Positions 1-8,004 of a stretch of DNA of 47,704 bases are shown piece by piece. The stretch's first letter is position 1, and the number at the start of each line of letters is the position of its first letter. The stretch covers positions 1-47,704 of the forward strand of contig CAMDCI010000002.1 in the NCBI GenBank assembly GCA_945889715.1, written 5' to 3'. The notes under the pieces were generated by a model. The model worked only from the letters and a program-made list of their open reading frames with translations, made no database searches and had not been told where the DNA came from. Source of the DNA: Bifidobacterium breve. Lineage in GTDB: Bacteria > Actinomycetota > Acidimicrobiia > Acidimicrobiales > Ilumatobacteraceae. Both the position numbers and the translations under genes were made by a program.

Positions 1-347
1 ACTGCTTCTGTAAACCAAGCATGTTGATCACTGCAGTGATTTGGAACTACATCCATCAAGATGCGTAGACCAAGTTTGTTTGCCCGAGTAATCAACTGAT
101 CAAAGATGTCGAGATCGCCATACGCCGGCTCAATACCGAAGTAGTCCGAGACGTCATAACCATGATCCATTTGCGGAGACGGATAACACGGGTTCAGCCA
201 CACACCATCAACACCTAAAGACGCGATGTAATCAAGGTGATCTAATAAACCGATCAGATCACCGGCTCCATCACCATTACCATCGGCAAAAGATCGCACA
301 TACACCTGGTAGATAACTGCGTTACGCCACCAAGGTTGCTTTGTCAT
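1..347 (-). CDS. GH13 alpha-glucosidase, N-terminal part (cut by window edge)
   Basis: This is the first 115 residues of a glycoside hydrolase family 13 enzyme, probably an alpha-glucosidase or oligo-1,6-glucosidase that hydrolyses alpha-linked glucosides in the cytoplasm. The start MTKQPWWRNAVIYQVYVRSF is the classic N-terminus of the family. It is followed by the first barrel strands (GVDGVWLNPCYPSP, HGYDVSDY) and conserved region I, DVVPNH, near residue 100. The catalytic Asp and Glu lie beyond the window. The ATG follows the stop of the upstream SDR gene by five bases, so the two are probably cotranscribed. Carbohydrate use has no obvious link to the steroid genes next door. The family call is firm; substrate is not. 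Confidence 0.85.
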   Translation of the reverse strand, partial: MTKQPWWRNAVIYQVYVRSFADGNGDGAGDLIGLLDHLDYIASLGVDGVWLNPCYPSPQMDHGYDVSDYFGIEPAYGDLDIFDQLITRANKLGLRILMDVVPNHCSDQHAWFTEA

Positions 348-352
348 CGGTA

Positions 353-1123
353 TTACTTTCCGATATCGCGAAATGGAGTATCAAGAAACGGCGGCCAATC
401 TCCGCCACCGTGCGCCTCGATAGATGCACCACTGACATACGACGCCATGGGCGACGATAAGTACACGCAAACGTCACCAATCTCGGTTGGTTGTGCCAAA
501 CGTCCGATCGGAATTTGTGCTCCAGTGCGACGCACACCTTCTTCGTCGCCGTAATGCAGATGCGCCAATTCTGTTCGCACCATTCCGACGGTCACCAAGT
601 TGACGCGTACTTTTGGCAACCACTCCTGACCCGTCGTTCGTGTGTAGTTAGCCAATGCGGCTTTCGCGGCACCATAGGCAGCAACAGTTGGCGCAGGTCG
701 TTCAGCCGAGACACTTCCGATGTTCACAATTGATCCACCGTTTGGTTGATTCTGCATGTGGAGATTTGCAGCCTGACTGCACCACATCGCCGAGAATAAA
801 TTGACCGCCACAATCTTCTGTGCAAAGTTGGCTGACCCGGTGGAAGTATCAGACGGCGGACTACCTCCAGCGTTATTGACCAAGATGTCGAGGTGCCCAA
901 AACGATCAACGATTTGATCAATTAACGCGGTCGCCTGGTCGGCATCACGAAGGTCTGCGGGATAGGCCGCCCAGTCTTTGGGCAAGTCATCTGGAATTGA
1001 GCGAGCGCACACCACCACTTGCGCTCCAGCATCGGCAAATCGCTGAGCAATTCCCTTACCCACACCCTTGGTGCCACCTGTAATGAGGGCTACTTGTCCA
1101 GAAAAGTCAATTGTGATTGCCAC
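353..1123 (-). CDS. SDR-family oxidoreductase next to echA20 (Rv3549c-position)
   Basis: A classical short-chain dehydrogenase/reductase of 256 residues, the usual family length. It has the nucleotide-binding TGGTKGVG at 15-22, NNAG at 83-86, and the catalytic set Ser137, Tyr150 and Lys154 (YGAAK). The start is GTG. It diverges from echA20 across a 69-base gap. M. tuberculosis has an SDR gene (Rv3549c) in the same place and orientation relative to echA20, so I infer a role as an NAD(P)-dependent dehydrogenase acting on a hydroxyacyl-CoA or ring intermediate of steroid breakdown. The exact substrate cannot be read from the sequence. The GH13 gene lies immediately downstream. Confidence 0.85.
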   Translation of the reverse strand: MAITIDFSGQVALITGGTKGVGKGIAQRFADAGAQVVVCARSIPDDLPKDWAAYPADLRDADQATALIDQIVDRFGHLDILVNNAGGSPPSDTSTGSANFAQKIVAVNLFSAMWCSQAANLHMQNQPNGGSIVNIGSVSAERPAPTVAAYGAAKAALANYTRTTGQEWLPKVRVNLVTVGMVRTELAHLHYGDEEGVRRTGAQIPIGRLAQPTEIGDVCVYLSSPMASYVSGASIEAHGGGDWPPFLDTPFRDIGK

Positions 1124-1156
1124 GTGACGAACCTTAGTAGGAACTCGGCGCTCGTT

Positions 1157-1173
1157 TCTGACGCTTCGTCAGA
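1157..1173. promoter_or_regulatory. 17-bp palindrome in the SDR/echA20 divergent promoter
   Basis: TCTGACG-CTT-CGTCAGA has perfect 7-base arms and a 3-base centre. It lies in the 69-base gap between the divergent SDR and echA20 starts. Position and symmetry suit an operator for a dimeric repressor such as a TetR-family protein. It does not match the KstR2 operator as I remember it (AnCAAG-nn-CTTGnT). In RNA it could also fold as a hairpin just before the GGGGAG ribosome-binding site of echA20. Confidence 0.5.
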
Positions 1174-1192
1174 TGGGGAGTACGCTCAACTC

Positions 1193-1960
1193 GTGGGAAT
1201 TTCTTCAAATATCAACGACCGCGGTATCGCCGAGGTCATCATGGATTGTCCTCCTGTCAACGCCCTCACTGTGGCTGAATGGTTCGAGGTCGCCGACACC
1301 ATCACGGCCTTAGGTCGCGACACAAGGGTACGAGTCGTCGTCTTGCGAGCCGAAGGCCGGGGCTTCAACGCTGGGGTCGACATCAAAGAGATGCAGAACA
1401 CCCAAGGGTTTGATGCACTCATCGGCGCCAACAAGGGTTGCTATGCAGCTTTTGCCGCGGTCTATGACTGTCTTGTTCCGGTCATCACTGCTGTTGCCGG
1501 TTTTTGCGTCGGCGGCGGTATCGGCCTCGTCGGCAATAGCGACATCATCATTGCCAGTGACGATGCATTCTTTGGTCTGCCCGAAGTTGACCGCGGTGCA
1601 CTTGGCGCCGCCACCCATCTGGCACGCCTGGTCCCCCAACACAAAATGCGTGCCATGGTCTATACGTCGGCCACTGCGACCGCTGCAGAATTACACGCAT
1701 TCGGAAGCATCTTGCAGGTTGTGCCGCGAGCCGAACTTCGTGATGCTGCGATGAAGGTCGCCGAAAGCATCGCTGACAAACACCCCACAGTGATTCGCGC
1801 TGCCAAAGAAAGTTTGAACGGCATTGATCTCTGGGATGTCAAGCGCAGTTACCGCTTTGAACAGGGTTTCACTTTTGAACTCAATCTCACTGGTGTCGCC
1901 GACGAATTGCGTGACGATTTTGCAGGCACGGACAAAAAGAATAAGAAAAATGACAAGTGA
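1193..1960 (+). CDS. echA20: Enoyl-CoA hydratase/isomerase family ring hydrolase, EchA20-like
   Basis: A crotonase-fold protein of 255 residues. Actinobacterial EchA20 opens ring D of the steroid-derived indane CoA thioester (HIEC-CoA), and the gene order here supports that role. The oxyanion-hole segments are GFNAGVDI (58-65) and CVGGGIGL (105-112). The second family glutamate is present (E131 in GLPEVDRG), while the first is replaced in GGGIGLVGN, so it is not a standard hydratase. The longest ORF starts at 1019 but overlaps the divergent SDR. I choose GTG at 1193, preceded by GGGGAG at 1175-1180. The spacing is a little long, but family homology begins at this point. Its 3' end overlaps ipdA by 11 bases. 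Confidence 0.85.
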   Translation: MGISSNINDRGIAEVIMDCPPVNALTVAEWFEVADTITALGRDTRVRVVVLRAEGRGFNAGVDIKEMQNTQGFDALIGANKGCYAAFAAVYDCLVPVITAVAGFCVGGGIGLVGNSDIIIASDDAFFGLPEVDRGALGAATHLARLVPQHKMRAMVYTSATATAAELHAFGSILQVVPRAELRDAAMKVAESIADKHPTVIRAAKESLNGIDLWDVKRSYRFEQGFTFELNLTGVADELRDDFAGTDKKNKKNDK

Positions 1961-2864
1961 TATAAGCAAGCCGCGTAACAAAATCATCACCGAAGATCAA
2001 GCAGTCGCCACACTTCGCAGTGGCATGACTCTCGGTATTGGTGGTTGGGGAAGCCGTCGCAAGCCCATGAGTTTGGTGCGTTCGCTTCTGCGTTCAGACA
2101 TCACCGACCTCACTGTCGTTTCATACGGCGGCCCCGATGTGGGCTTGTTATGTGCCGCCGGAAAAGTGAAGAAGTTGATTTACGCATTCGTTTCACTTGA
2201 CTCAATTCCGCTTGAACCGCATTTTCGTTTAGCCCGTCAGAACGCAACAATTCCCGAGCCAACCGAATGGGATGAAGGAATGTTGCAATGGGCTTTGTTT
2301 GCGGGCTCATTGCGCCTGCCTTTCTTGCCCACTCGTGCCGGTCTAGGTAGCGGCGTCATGGATGTCAACCCTTCGCTCAAAACGGTGAAGTCGCCGTATG
2401 CCGATGGTGAAGAACTTCTTGCGGTTCCGGCGATTCGACTCGATGCCGCTTTCGTGCATATGAATCGATCAGATACTCGCGGCAACGCGCAGTATCTCGG
2501 TCCTGATGTGTACTTCGATGATTTGTTCTTGGCCGCGTGCGAACCAGGACGGCGCTTCGTCAGCGCAGAAAAAATCATTCCAACTGAAGACCTTTTGAAA
2601 GAAGGAACCTTTCACACTCTCAAAATCAATCGTTCAATGGTTGATGGCGTGATTCATGCGCCGAATGGCGCTCACTTCACTACGTGCGAACCCGACTACG
2701 GACGCGATGAATCATTCCAAAAGGCCTACGTTGATGCCGCCCGCGATCCCGAAGCTTGGAAGGCATTTAGCGATCGCTTCTTGTCTGGCGATGAAGCCAA
2801 CTACCAATCACAAGTTGTTACATGGCGTGAAGAGATCAAAGCAGCCAAGGGGGCCGCAAAATGA
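1950..2864 (+). CDS. ipdA: IpdA, alpha subunit of the COCHEA-CoA ring-opening hydrolase
   Basis: This is the class I CoA-transferase-like alpha subunit (304 residues). In actinobacteria IpdA and IpdB form a hydrolase, not a transferase, that cleaves the last steroid ring of the COCHEA-CoA intermediate. The ORF track extends to 1824, but that part lies inside echA20. ATG at 1950 (MTSDISK) overlaps echA20 by 11 bases and gives a normal length. Family signatures include GMTLGIGGWG near 25-34 and the acidic EWDEG at 106-110, where I expect the catalytic glutamate reported for IpdA; that assignment is by rough alignment only. The gene overlaps ipdB by 4 bases (ATGA), so translation is coupled. Confidence 0.88.
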   Translation: MTSDISKPRNKIITEDQAVATLRSGMTLGIGGWGSRRKPMSLVRSLLRSDITDLTVVSYGGPDVGLLCAAGKVKKLIYAFVSLDSIPLEPHFRLARQNATIPEPTEWDEGMLQWALFAGSLRLPFLPTRAGLGSGVMDVNPSLKTVKSPYADGEELLAVPAIRLDAAFVHMNRSDTRGNAQYLGPDVYFDDLFLAACEPGRRFVSAEKIIPTEDLLKEGTFHTLKINRSMVDGVIHAPNGAHFTTCEPDYGRDESFQKAYVDAARDPEAWKAFSDRFLSGDEANYQSQVVTWREEIKAAKGAAK

Positions 2865-3616
2865 GCGATTCAGTAGCACTCGCTGATGTCATTGCTGTTG
2901 CCTGTGCTGAAGCATGGCGTGGTGACGGAGAAATCTTCGCTTCAGGCATGGGAGTGATGCAGATGCTCGGCGCACGCGTTGCTCGCGCCACATTCGAACC
3001 CGATCTCATGATCAGCGACGGAGAAGCCTTTTACATTTCAGGAGACTTGCCCATTGGCGGCACTCAAAAACTTGTTGAAGGTTGGATTCCATTCCGCAGC
3101 GTTTTCGACACCCTTGCTGGTGGACGCCGTCACGTAATGATGGGCGCAAGCCAAATCGATCGCTTCGGCAATAGCAATATCGCCAACATCGGTCCGTGGG
3201 CCAAGCCCAAGTCGCAATTACTTGGTGTTCGTGGCGGACCAGGCAACACCGTCAATAACGCGACCAGCTTCTTCATCCCGAAACACCAGACATCAGTCTT
3301 CGTGTCCAGCGTTGACATGGTGAGCGGTGTTGGCTACGACCGTGCGAAAAAAGTTGGTGGCTTTATTGCCAAACGCCACGACCTTCGTCGTGTCGTCACC
3401 AATCTTGCCGTTCTTGATTTCAATTCTCCCGACAACTCAATGCAACTTGTCAGTTTGCACCCAGGAGTCAGCGTCGATGATGTTGTTACTAACACTGGAT
3501 TTGAATTAGTGATTCCTGCGACGGTGCCAGTCAGTCGTCCACCAACACCTGAAGAGAGTGCTGCCATCGAAACCATTGATCCCAAGGGTCTACGTCATCG
3601 CGAGATTCCCGCATGA
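2861..3616 (+). CDS. ipdB: IpdB, beta subunit of the COCHEA-CoA ring-opening hydrolase
   Basis: This beta subunit (251 residues, matching the roughly 250 of the mycobacterial protein) pairs with IpdA. It has the CoA-transferase beta fold, with FASGMGVMQMLGAR near the N-terminus and GNSNIANIGPW and GVRGGPGNTVNNAT in the middle. The two-subunit enzyme acts in the cytoplasm on the CoA thioester left after rings A, B and D have been processed. It shares 4 bases with ipdA upstream and 4 with ipdC downstream, which makes ipdABC one translational unit. Nothing is truncated or unusual in composition. Confidence 0.88.
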   Translation: MSDSVALADVIAVACAEAWRGDGEIFASGMGVMQMLGARVARATFEPDLMISDGEAFYISGDLPIGGTQKLVEGWIPFRSVFDTLAGGRRHVMMGASQIDRFGNSNIANIGPWAKPKSQLLGVRGGPGNTVNNATSFFIPKHQTSVFVSSVDMVSGVGYDRAKKVGGFIAKRHDLRRVVTNLAVLDFNSPDNSMQLVSLHPGVSVDDVVTNTGFELVIPATVPVSRPPTPEESAAIETIDPKGLRHREIPA

Positions 3617-4692
3617 GCGCGACACCACATCCCCGACTGCAAAATTCTTTATGCGATTTGCTGGGCGTCAAATATCCCATCATTCAAACCGGCATGGGAT
3701 GGGTCGCTGGACCAAAGCTCGTGAGTGCTACTGCTAACGCAGGTGCTTTCGGAATTTTAGCAAGTGCCACGATGGATCTTGATCAGCTGAAGTCATCAAT
3801 TGCCGAAGTCAAGAGCCGCACGACCAAACCATTTGGCGTGAATTTACGTGCCGATTCGGCCGACGTGAAAGATCGCATCAGTTTGATGATTGACGAGGGC
3901 ATCAAAGTTGCCAGTTTTGCTCAAGCCCCAAAGCCCGAATTGATTTCACGTCTGAAAGACGCGGGCGTCGTCGTCATTCCTTCAATCGGAGCGAAGCGTC
4001 ATGCCGAAAAAGTTCTTGAGTGGGGCGTTGACGCCGTACTTGTTCAAGGCGGCGAAGGTGGCGGCCACACTGGTGCGGTACCAACGACCGTTTTGTTGCC
4101 CCAAGTAGTTGATGCAGTTGCCGGTCGGGTGCCGGTCATTGCTGCCGGCGGGTTCTTCGACGGTCGTGGTCTTGTCGCTGCTCTCGCCTATGGCGCTTCA
4201 GGCATTGCGATGGGTACACGCTTCTTACTCACCAGCGATTCGTCAGTCCCCCAAGCCGTCAAGGAGTACTACATCTCCAAAGGCGTGCTTGACACTGTCG
4301 TGTCGGTCCAAGTTGATGGCGTGCCGCACCGCGTGTTGCGTACCGAACTTGTTGACCAACTTGAAAGTGGTCGCGGAAAGATTTTGGCACTACCTCGTGC
4401 CGGAATCAACGCTCTCAAATTCCGCAAGATGACTGGAGCCAAACTCACCGACATGTTGCGCGAGGGTATGGCCATGAGGAAGTCGATGGATTTGTCGTAT
4501 TCGCAAATGGTGATGGCCGCCAACACGCCAATGCTGTTGAAGACTTCGTTGGTCGATGGCCGGACCGAATCTGGTGTCATGGCGAGCGGACAGGTCGTCG
4601 GAATCATTGAAGACTTGCCAAGTTGCGCCGATCTCATTGATCGCATCATCACTGAAGCCAATGCCGTATTGGCCGACCTCACACGTTCGTAA
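3613..4692 (+). CDS. ipdC: IpdC, nitronate-monooxygenase-like flavin reductase
   Basis: A 359-residue FMN-dependent TIM-barrel protein of the nitronate monooxygenase/2-nitropropane dioxygenase family. IpdC of steroid degraders introduces or removes a double bond in the hydroxylated HIC-CoA ring intermediate upstream of EchA20. The N-terminal YPIIQTGMGWVAGP and the FMN-loop GGEGGGHTG (146-154, with His152) are clear. It follows ipdB with an ATGA overlap. The same echA20-ipdA-ipdB-ipdC order is found in M. tuberculosis, which is why I prefer IpdC to a generic nitronate monooxygenase. A 47-base gap separates it from the next gene. Confidence 0.85.
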   Translation: MSATPHPRLQNSLCDLLGVKYPIIQTGMGWVAGPKLVSATANAGAFGILASATMDLDQLKSSIAEVKSRTTKPFGVNLRADSADVKDRISLMIDEGIKVASFAQAPKPELISRLKDAGVVVIPSIGAKRHAEKVLEWGVDAVLVQGGEGGGHTGAVPTTVLLPQVVDAVAGRVPVIAAGGFFDGRGLVAALAYGASGIAMGTRFLLTSDSSVPQAVKEYYISKGVLDTVVSVQVDGVPHRVLRTELVDQLESGRGKILALPRAGINALKFRKMTGAKLTDMLREGMAMRKSMDLSYSQMVMAANTPMLLKTSLVDGRTESGVMASGQVVGIIEDLPSCADLIDRIITEANAVLADLTRS

Positions 4693-4739
4693 TTCATTTT
4701 CGATTTTTCTCGATATTTCATAGTTCGTAAGGAAAAGCA

Positions 4740-5201
4740 ATGGCAGTTACAACTCTTCACGGTCCCGATGATGTTCGCAAACATCTTGGTCAACATCTTG
4801 GTTACAGCGAGTGGATCGAAATTGATCAGGCCCGCGTGAATCTCTTTGCCGAAGCAACCGGTGATCACCAATGGATTCACGTCGATCCCGAACGTGCCGC
4901 CAAAGGTCCGTTTGGTGCTCCCATCGCTCATGGTTATCTCACCTTGTCAATTTCAAATTTGTTCTTGCCGGAAATTGTTGAGGTGCAAGGGTTTTCTGCC
5001 GGCGTGAATTACGGAACCGACAAAGTTCGTTTTCCATCGCCAGTCAAAGTTGGTTCACGAATTCGCGGCGGTGCCGAACTCACGGCAGTCACCGAGGTCA
5101 AGGGTGGATTACAAACCACCATCGTGATCACCATTGAAATCGAAGGCGCTGCAAAGCCGGCGTGTGTTATTGAGTCGATTAGCCGTTGGCTGACTGACTG
5201 A
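4740..5201 (+). CDS. MaoC-type (R)-enoyl-CoA hydratase
   Basis: A single hot-dog-fold hydratase of 153 residues, the length of PhaJ-like MaoC enzymes. It carries the hydratase motif GDHQWIHVD (41-49), with Asp42 and His47 in the positions of the catalytic pair, and then GPFGAPIAHGYLTLS. It should add water to a trans-2-enoyl-CoA to give an (R)-3-hydroxyacyl-CoA. A clean ribosome-binding site (GTAAGGAAAAGCA) precedes the ATG. It follows ipdC on the same strand and precedes an SDR that could oxidise its product. The substrate is probably a steroid-derived acyl-CoA by context, but a general fatty-acid role is not excluded. Confidence 0.83.
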   Translation: MAVTTLHGPDDVRKHLGQHLGYSEWIEIDQARVNLFAEATGDHQWIHVDPERAAKGPFGAPIAHGYLTLSISNLFLPEIVEVQGFSAGVNYGTDKVRFPSPVKVGSRIRGGAELTAVTEVKGGLQTTIVITIEIEGAAKPACVIESISRWLTD

Positions 5202-5225
5202 TTTTTACTACCACTTGGGGGGAAT

Positions 5226-6032
5226 ATGTCCGTACTTGCTCGTTACAACATGTCTGGAAAAGTTGCGCTGTTATCTGGCGCTGGTCGTGGTATCGGTGCG
5301 GCGAGCGCACTTGCTCTGGCCGAAGCTGGTGCCGATATCGCAGTTATGGCGCGAAGCGTTGATCAACTTGAAAATGTTGCTACACAAGCACGTGCGATGG
5401 GTCGCCGCGCGATCGTCGTACCTTGCGATGCCAACAACGCTGACGATGTTTCTGCTGCAGTGCAACGCACAGTTGATGAACTCGGACGAATCGACACTGT
5501 GATTAGCGTCGTTGGCGGCTCTATGCCGCAGCCTTTCATGAACACAAGCGACAAAGACCTACGAAATGCTTTTGAGAACAATGTCATCAACGGTCTACGT
5601 CTGGTTCGTGAATGTGTTCCCCACTTGCTGACTGCTGGCAATGGCGTTATTGGTGCCAGTTCAATCGTCATGGTGTCAAGTGCGATTGGCCATGTTGTGG
5701 GCCGTGGTTACGTTGCTTACGGTTCAGCAAAAGCAGCGCTTGATCATGCTGTTGAATTGATGGCAGCCGACCTCAACCCGAAGATTCGCGTCAATGCTGT
5801 TGCACCTGGCGCAATCTTGACTGAAGCTCTCGAGATTGTGGCGTCTAATCCCGAACTGCGTTCAATGATTGAAAACGCCACACCCATCCGTCGTCTCGGC
5901 GAACCCGATGACATTGCGGCCGCTGTTTTGTATTTGGCATCACCAGCATCGAGTTACGTCACCGGTCAGATCATTGCTGTTGATGGCGGCATCACCACAA
6001 CGAATTTCAATTTCCCAATCGCCGATCTGTGA
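5226..6032 (+). CDS. SDR-family oxidoreductase after the MaoC hydratase
   Basis: A classical SDR of 268 residues with GAGRGIG at 18-24 and the catalytic Ser152, Tyr165 and Lys169 (YGSAK). The usual NNAG is replaced by SVVGG at about 94-98, a variation that may affect the central sheet but not the catalytic triad. ATG at 5226 is preceded by a strong purine run (TTGGGGGGAAT). Its 3' end overlaps the MFS gene by 4 bases (GTGA). Following a MaoC hydratase, it could be the 3-hydroxyacyl-CoA dehydrogenase of the same beta-oxidation step. IpdF-like activity is another option that I cannot tell apart by eye. Confidence 0.82.
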   Translation: MSVLARYNMSGKVALLSGAGRGIGAASALALAEAGADIAVMARSVDQLENVATQARAMGRRAIVVPCDANNADDVSAAVQRTVDELGRIDTVISVVGGSMPQPFMNTSDKDLRNAFENNVINGLRLVRECVPHLLTAGNGVIGASSIVMVSSAIGHVVGRGYVAYGSAKAALDHAVELMAADLNPKIRVNAVAPGAILTEALEIVASNPELRSMIENATPIRRLGEPDDIAAAVLYLASPASSYVTGQIIAVDGGITTTNFNFPIADL

Positions 6033-7306
6033 GTCCGATCCAAGAAGATCCTCTACTGCCGAAGCGCCATGGTTCGCTTCGAGCATTGCGCCATCGCGAC
6101 TTCGCCTATTTCTGGACAGCTGCTGCAATTTCAAATGCTGGTGGCTGGATGCAAGTTGTCGCGGTGCCTGCGCTGCTCTATGACATGACAAACAGTTCAA
6201 CGTGGCTTGGCGTGTCATCAATGGCCGGTCTCTTGCCCGCAGTTTTCTTAACTCCATACGCCGGCGTGTTATCTGACCGCATGAGTCGGCGCAAGATATT
6301 GATGATTACTCAAACCGTGCAGATGATGTGTGCATTCATCTTGTGGGGTCTGTATCTCGCTGGGTCAATCAGCCCTGGACTCATTGTTTCGATTGCACTT
6401 ATTGGAGGTCTCGCGACCGGTTTTCAAACTGCCGCTTGGCAGAGTTTTGTGCCACTGCTCGTACCAGCCGAAGAATTACTTGATGCAGTCAAGTTGAATT
6501 CAGTGCAATTCACCCTGGCGCGAGCAATCGGCCCCGGTTTTGCGGGCCTTGTCGTCAGCACGCTTGGCACTGGCGCGGCAATTTTTATCAACGCCATCAC
6601 ATTTTTGTTGGTGATCGGGGCACTCGCGTTGTCACGACCCCGCCAGATCATCTCGGCAGCAAGCCAGGGAAAGGTTTCAGATGTCATCAAGGCTGGGGGT
6701 TCTTTTGTCTGGCGACATCGACCACTACGACTTGTAGTTTTTCTCGCCTTCATCACATCTCTGTGTGGGCAGTCGCTGCAACATATTGCTCCAGCAATCG
6801 CCAACCGAATCTATGAACGGCCGTCAACAGATAACGCCGGCTTACTTGTTGCTCTTGGACTCGGCGCATTGACGTCATCACTTTTCTCGGTTGCCCTTGG
6901 TGACCATTTGAAACGATCTTCCCGAGTTGTGGTCGCCTTGATTCTGTTCTCAGTGAGCACAGCAATGATTCCGATGACATCGATCTACTGGGTCGGACTT
7001 CTCGCGTACTTCATCAGTGGTCTGGCACACCTGCAATCGGCTGTTGCTCTCAATACCTTGATTCAAGGAACTGTCCCCGATCACCTGAGGGGTCGAACCA
7101 TGAGTTTTTATGTGCTCGGTATTTTGGCGGGCATTCCGCTGGGGGCATTTATTCTTGGTCGATTAGGCGACATCTTCACAATGCGTGTCGCAGTTTTCGC
7201 CGATGCGGCAGTTTTGTTTGCTGTCGTTGTGCTGCTTGTCTCACGGGGTTGGTTGAACGACCTCAATACGACCAAGATTGAAGATGTGGAAACGACAGCG
7301 CTATGA
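6029..7306 (+). CDS. MFS transporter, EntS/DHA3-like
   Basis: A 425-residue major facilitator with about twelve hydrophobic helices. It belongs to the MFS_3/EntS-like exporter group, as shown by the N-terminal LRHRDFAYFWTAAAISNAGG and by GVLSDRMSRRKIL in the loop between helices 2 and 3. The start is GTG, overlapping the SDR stop. Its 3' end overlaps the thioesterase gene by 4 bases, so it is buried in the operon, not appended to it. Members of this group mostly export small molecules, so it may expel a toxic or overflow steroid intermediate. Uptake cannot be ruled out. Confidence 0.8.
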   Translation: MSPIQEDPLLPKRHGSLRALRHRDFAYFWTAAAISNAGGWMQVVAVPALLYDMTNSSTWLGVSSMAGLLPAVFLTPYAGVLSDRMSRRKILMITQTVQMMCAFILWGLYLAGSISPGLIVSIALIGGLATGFQTAAWQSFVPLLVPAEELLDAVKLNSVQFTLARAIGPGFAGLVVSTLGTGAAIFINAITFLLVIGALALSRPRQIISAASQGKVSDVIKAGGSFVWRHRPLRLVVFLAFITSLCGQSLQHIAPAIANRIYERPSTDNAGLLVALGLGALTSSLFSVALGDHLKRSSRVVVALILFSVSTAMIPMTSIYWVGLLAYFISGLAHLQSAVALNTLIQGTVPDHLRGRTMSFYVLGILAGIPLGAFILGRLGDIFTMRVAVFADAAVLFAVVVLLVSRGWLNDLNTTKIEDVETTAL

Positions 7307-7938
7307 AATACCCCGAAGGCCTCGATCCGACATTTGATGAAGCACGGGTTCGCCTCGGTAGCGCGGTTCGCCGACTAGGTCATGCAGTGATCGGGCGTGA
7401 AGTCGACATTGATTCAATGGAAGCAACGATTCAAGCGCTCAACGGTCTGAGTGATCAATTCGAGCAAGGCATCACTCGCACACGAGAGTTCTCGCAATTC
7501 TCTACAGCTCATAACAACGAAGTGCCCGATAATTCACGTCTCACGAGCCACATCACCCGACCGGGTTCTGGCCCCGGTAGCCCACACGGGCTTGAAATGC
7601 AGGTCTACCGTCGCGGCGACCGCGTTGAAGCAACGTTTATCATCGGCTCATCGTTTGAAGGTGCGCCATCGCGCAGCCACGGAGGCATTGTCGCCTTAGC
7701 TTTTGACGACGCCATGGGCTTCATGTTGAATCTGCTTCAGACCGTGGCATATACGGGGCAATTGACCACCAACTTCAAGGCGCCTACTCCGCTGCATGTC
7801 CCCTTAGTCATTCATGCCTGGCTCGGACGCCGTGAAGGGCGCAAGATATTCCTTGAGGCCGAACTACGCGAAGACCACCCCGACGCCTCGATTATCGCCA
7901 CGGCTAGCGCACTTTTCATTGCGATCAGTGCCTACTGA
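7303..7938 (+). CDS. PaaI-type hot-dog thioesterase
   Basis: A 211-residue protein whose second half is a PaaI/4HBT hot-dog domain (SFEGAPSRSHGGIVALAFDDAMG near 120-142). The first ~75 residues are an extra helical extension. Members hydrolyse acyl-CoA thioesters in the cytoplasm, and here it could release CoA from stalled steroid intermediates. The extension (DIDSMEATIQALNGL) resembles that of other actinobacterial members of this thioesterase group. ATG overlaps the MFS gene (ATGA). A 66-base gap follows before the Rieske gene. The activity is a family inference and the substrate is unknown. Confidence 0.75.
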   Translation: MKYPEGLDPTFDEARVRLGSAVRRLGHAVIGREVDIDSMEATIQALNGLSDQFEQGITRTREFSQFSTAHNNEVPDNSRLTSHITRPGSGPGSPHGLEMQVYRRGDRVEATFIIGSSFEGAPSRSHGGIVALAFDDAMGFMLNLLQTVAYTGQLTTNFKAPTPLHVPLVIHAWLGRREGRKIFLEAELREDHPDASIIATASALFIAISAY

Positions 7939-7969
7939 GAAATTTCTGACACACTGTTATCTGGAGTGA

Positions 7970-8004
7970 GCAGAGGGGTCTGCCATATCTATCTAGGGGA
8001 AAAT
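7970..8004 (+). promoter_or_regulatory. Short hairpin and leader ahead of the Rieske gene
   Basis: The gap before the Rieske gene contains GCAGA-GGGG-TCTGC (7970-7983), a small inverted repeat. It is followed by CATATCTA and the ribosome-binding site AGGGGA (7995-8000). The stretch from CATATCTA to ATG has the same length and 19 of 24 identical bases as the echA19 leader at 28632-28655. It may hold an internal promoter for the Rieske-ligase pair. Confidence 0.35.

Noticed and set aside
4269-4931. 220-residue minus-strand ORF overlapping ipdC and the MaoC gene
   Set aside because: Antisense shadow: codon pattern follows the plus-strand genes and no recognisable domain appears.
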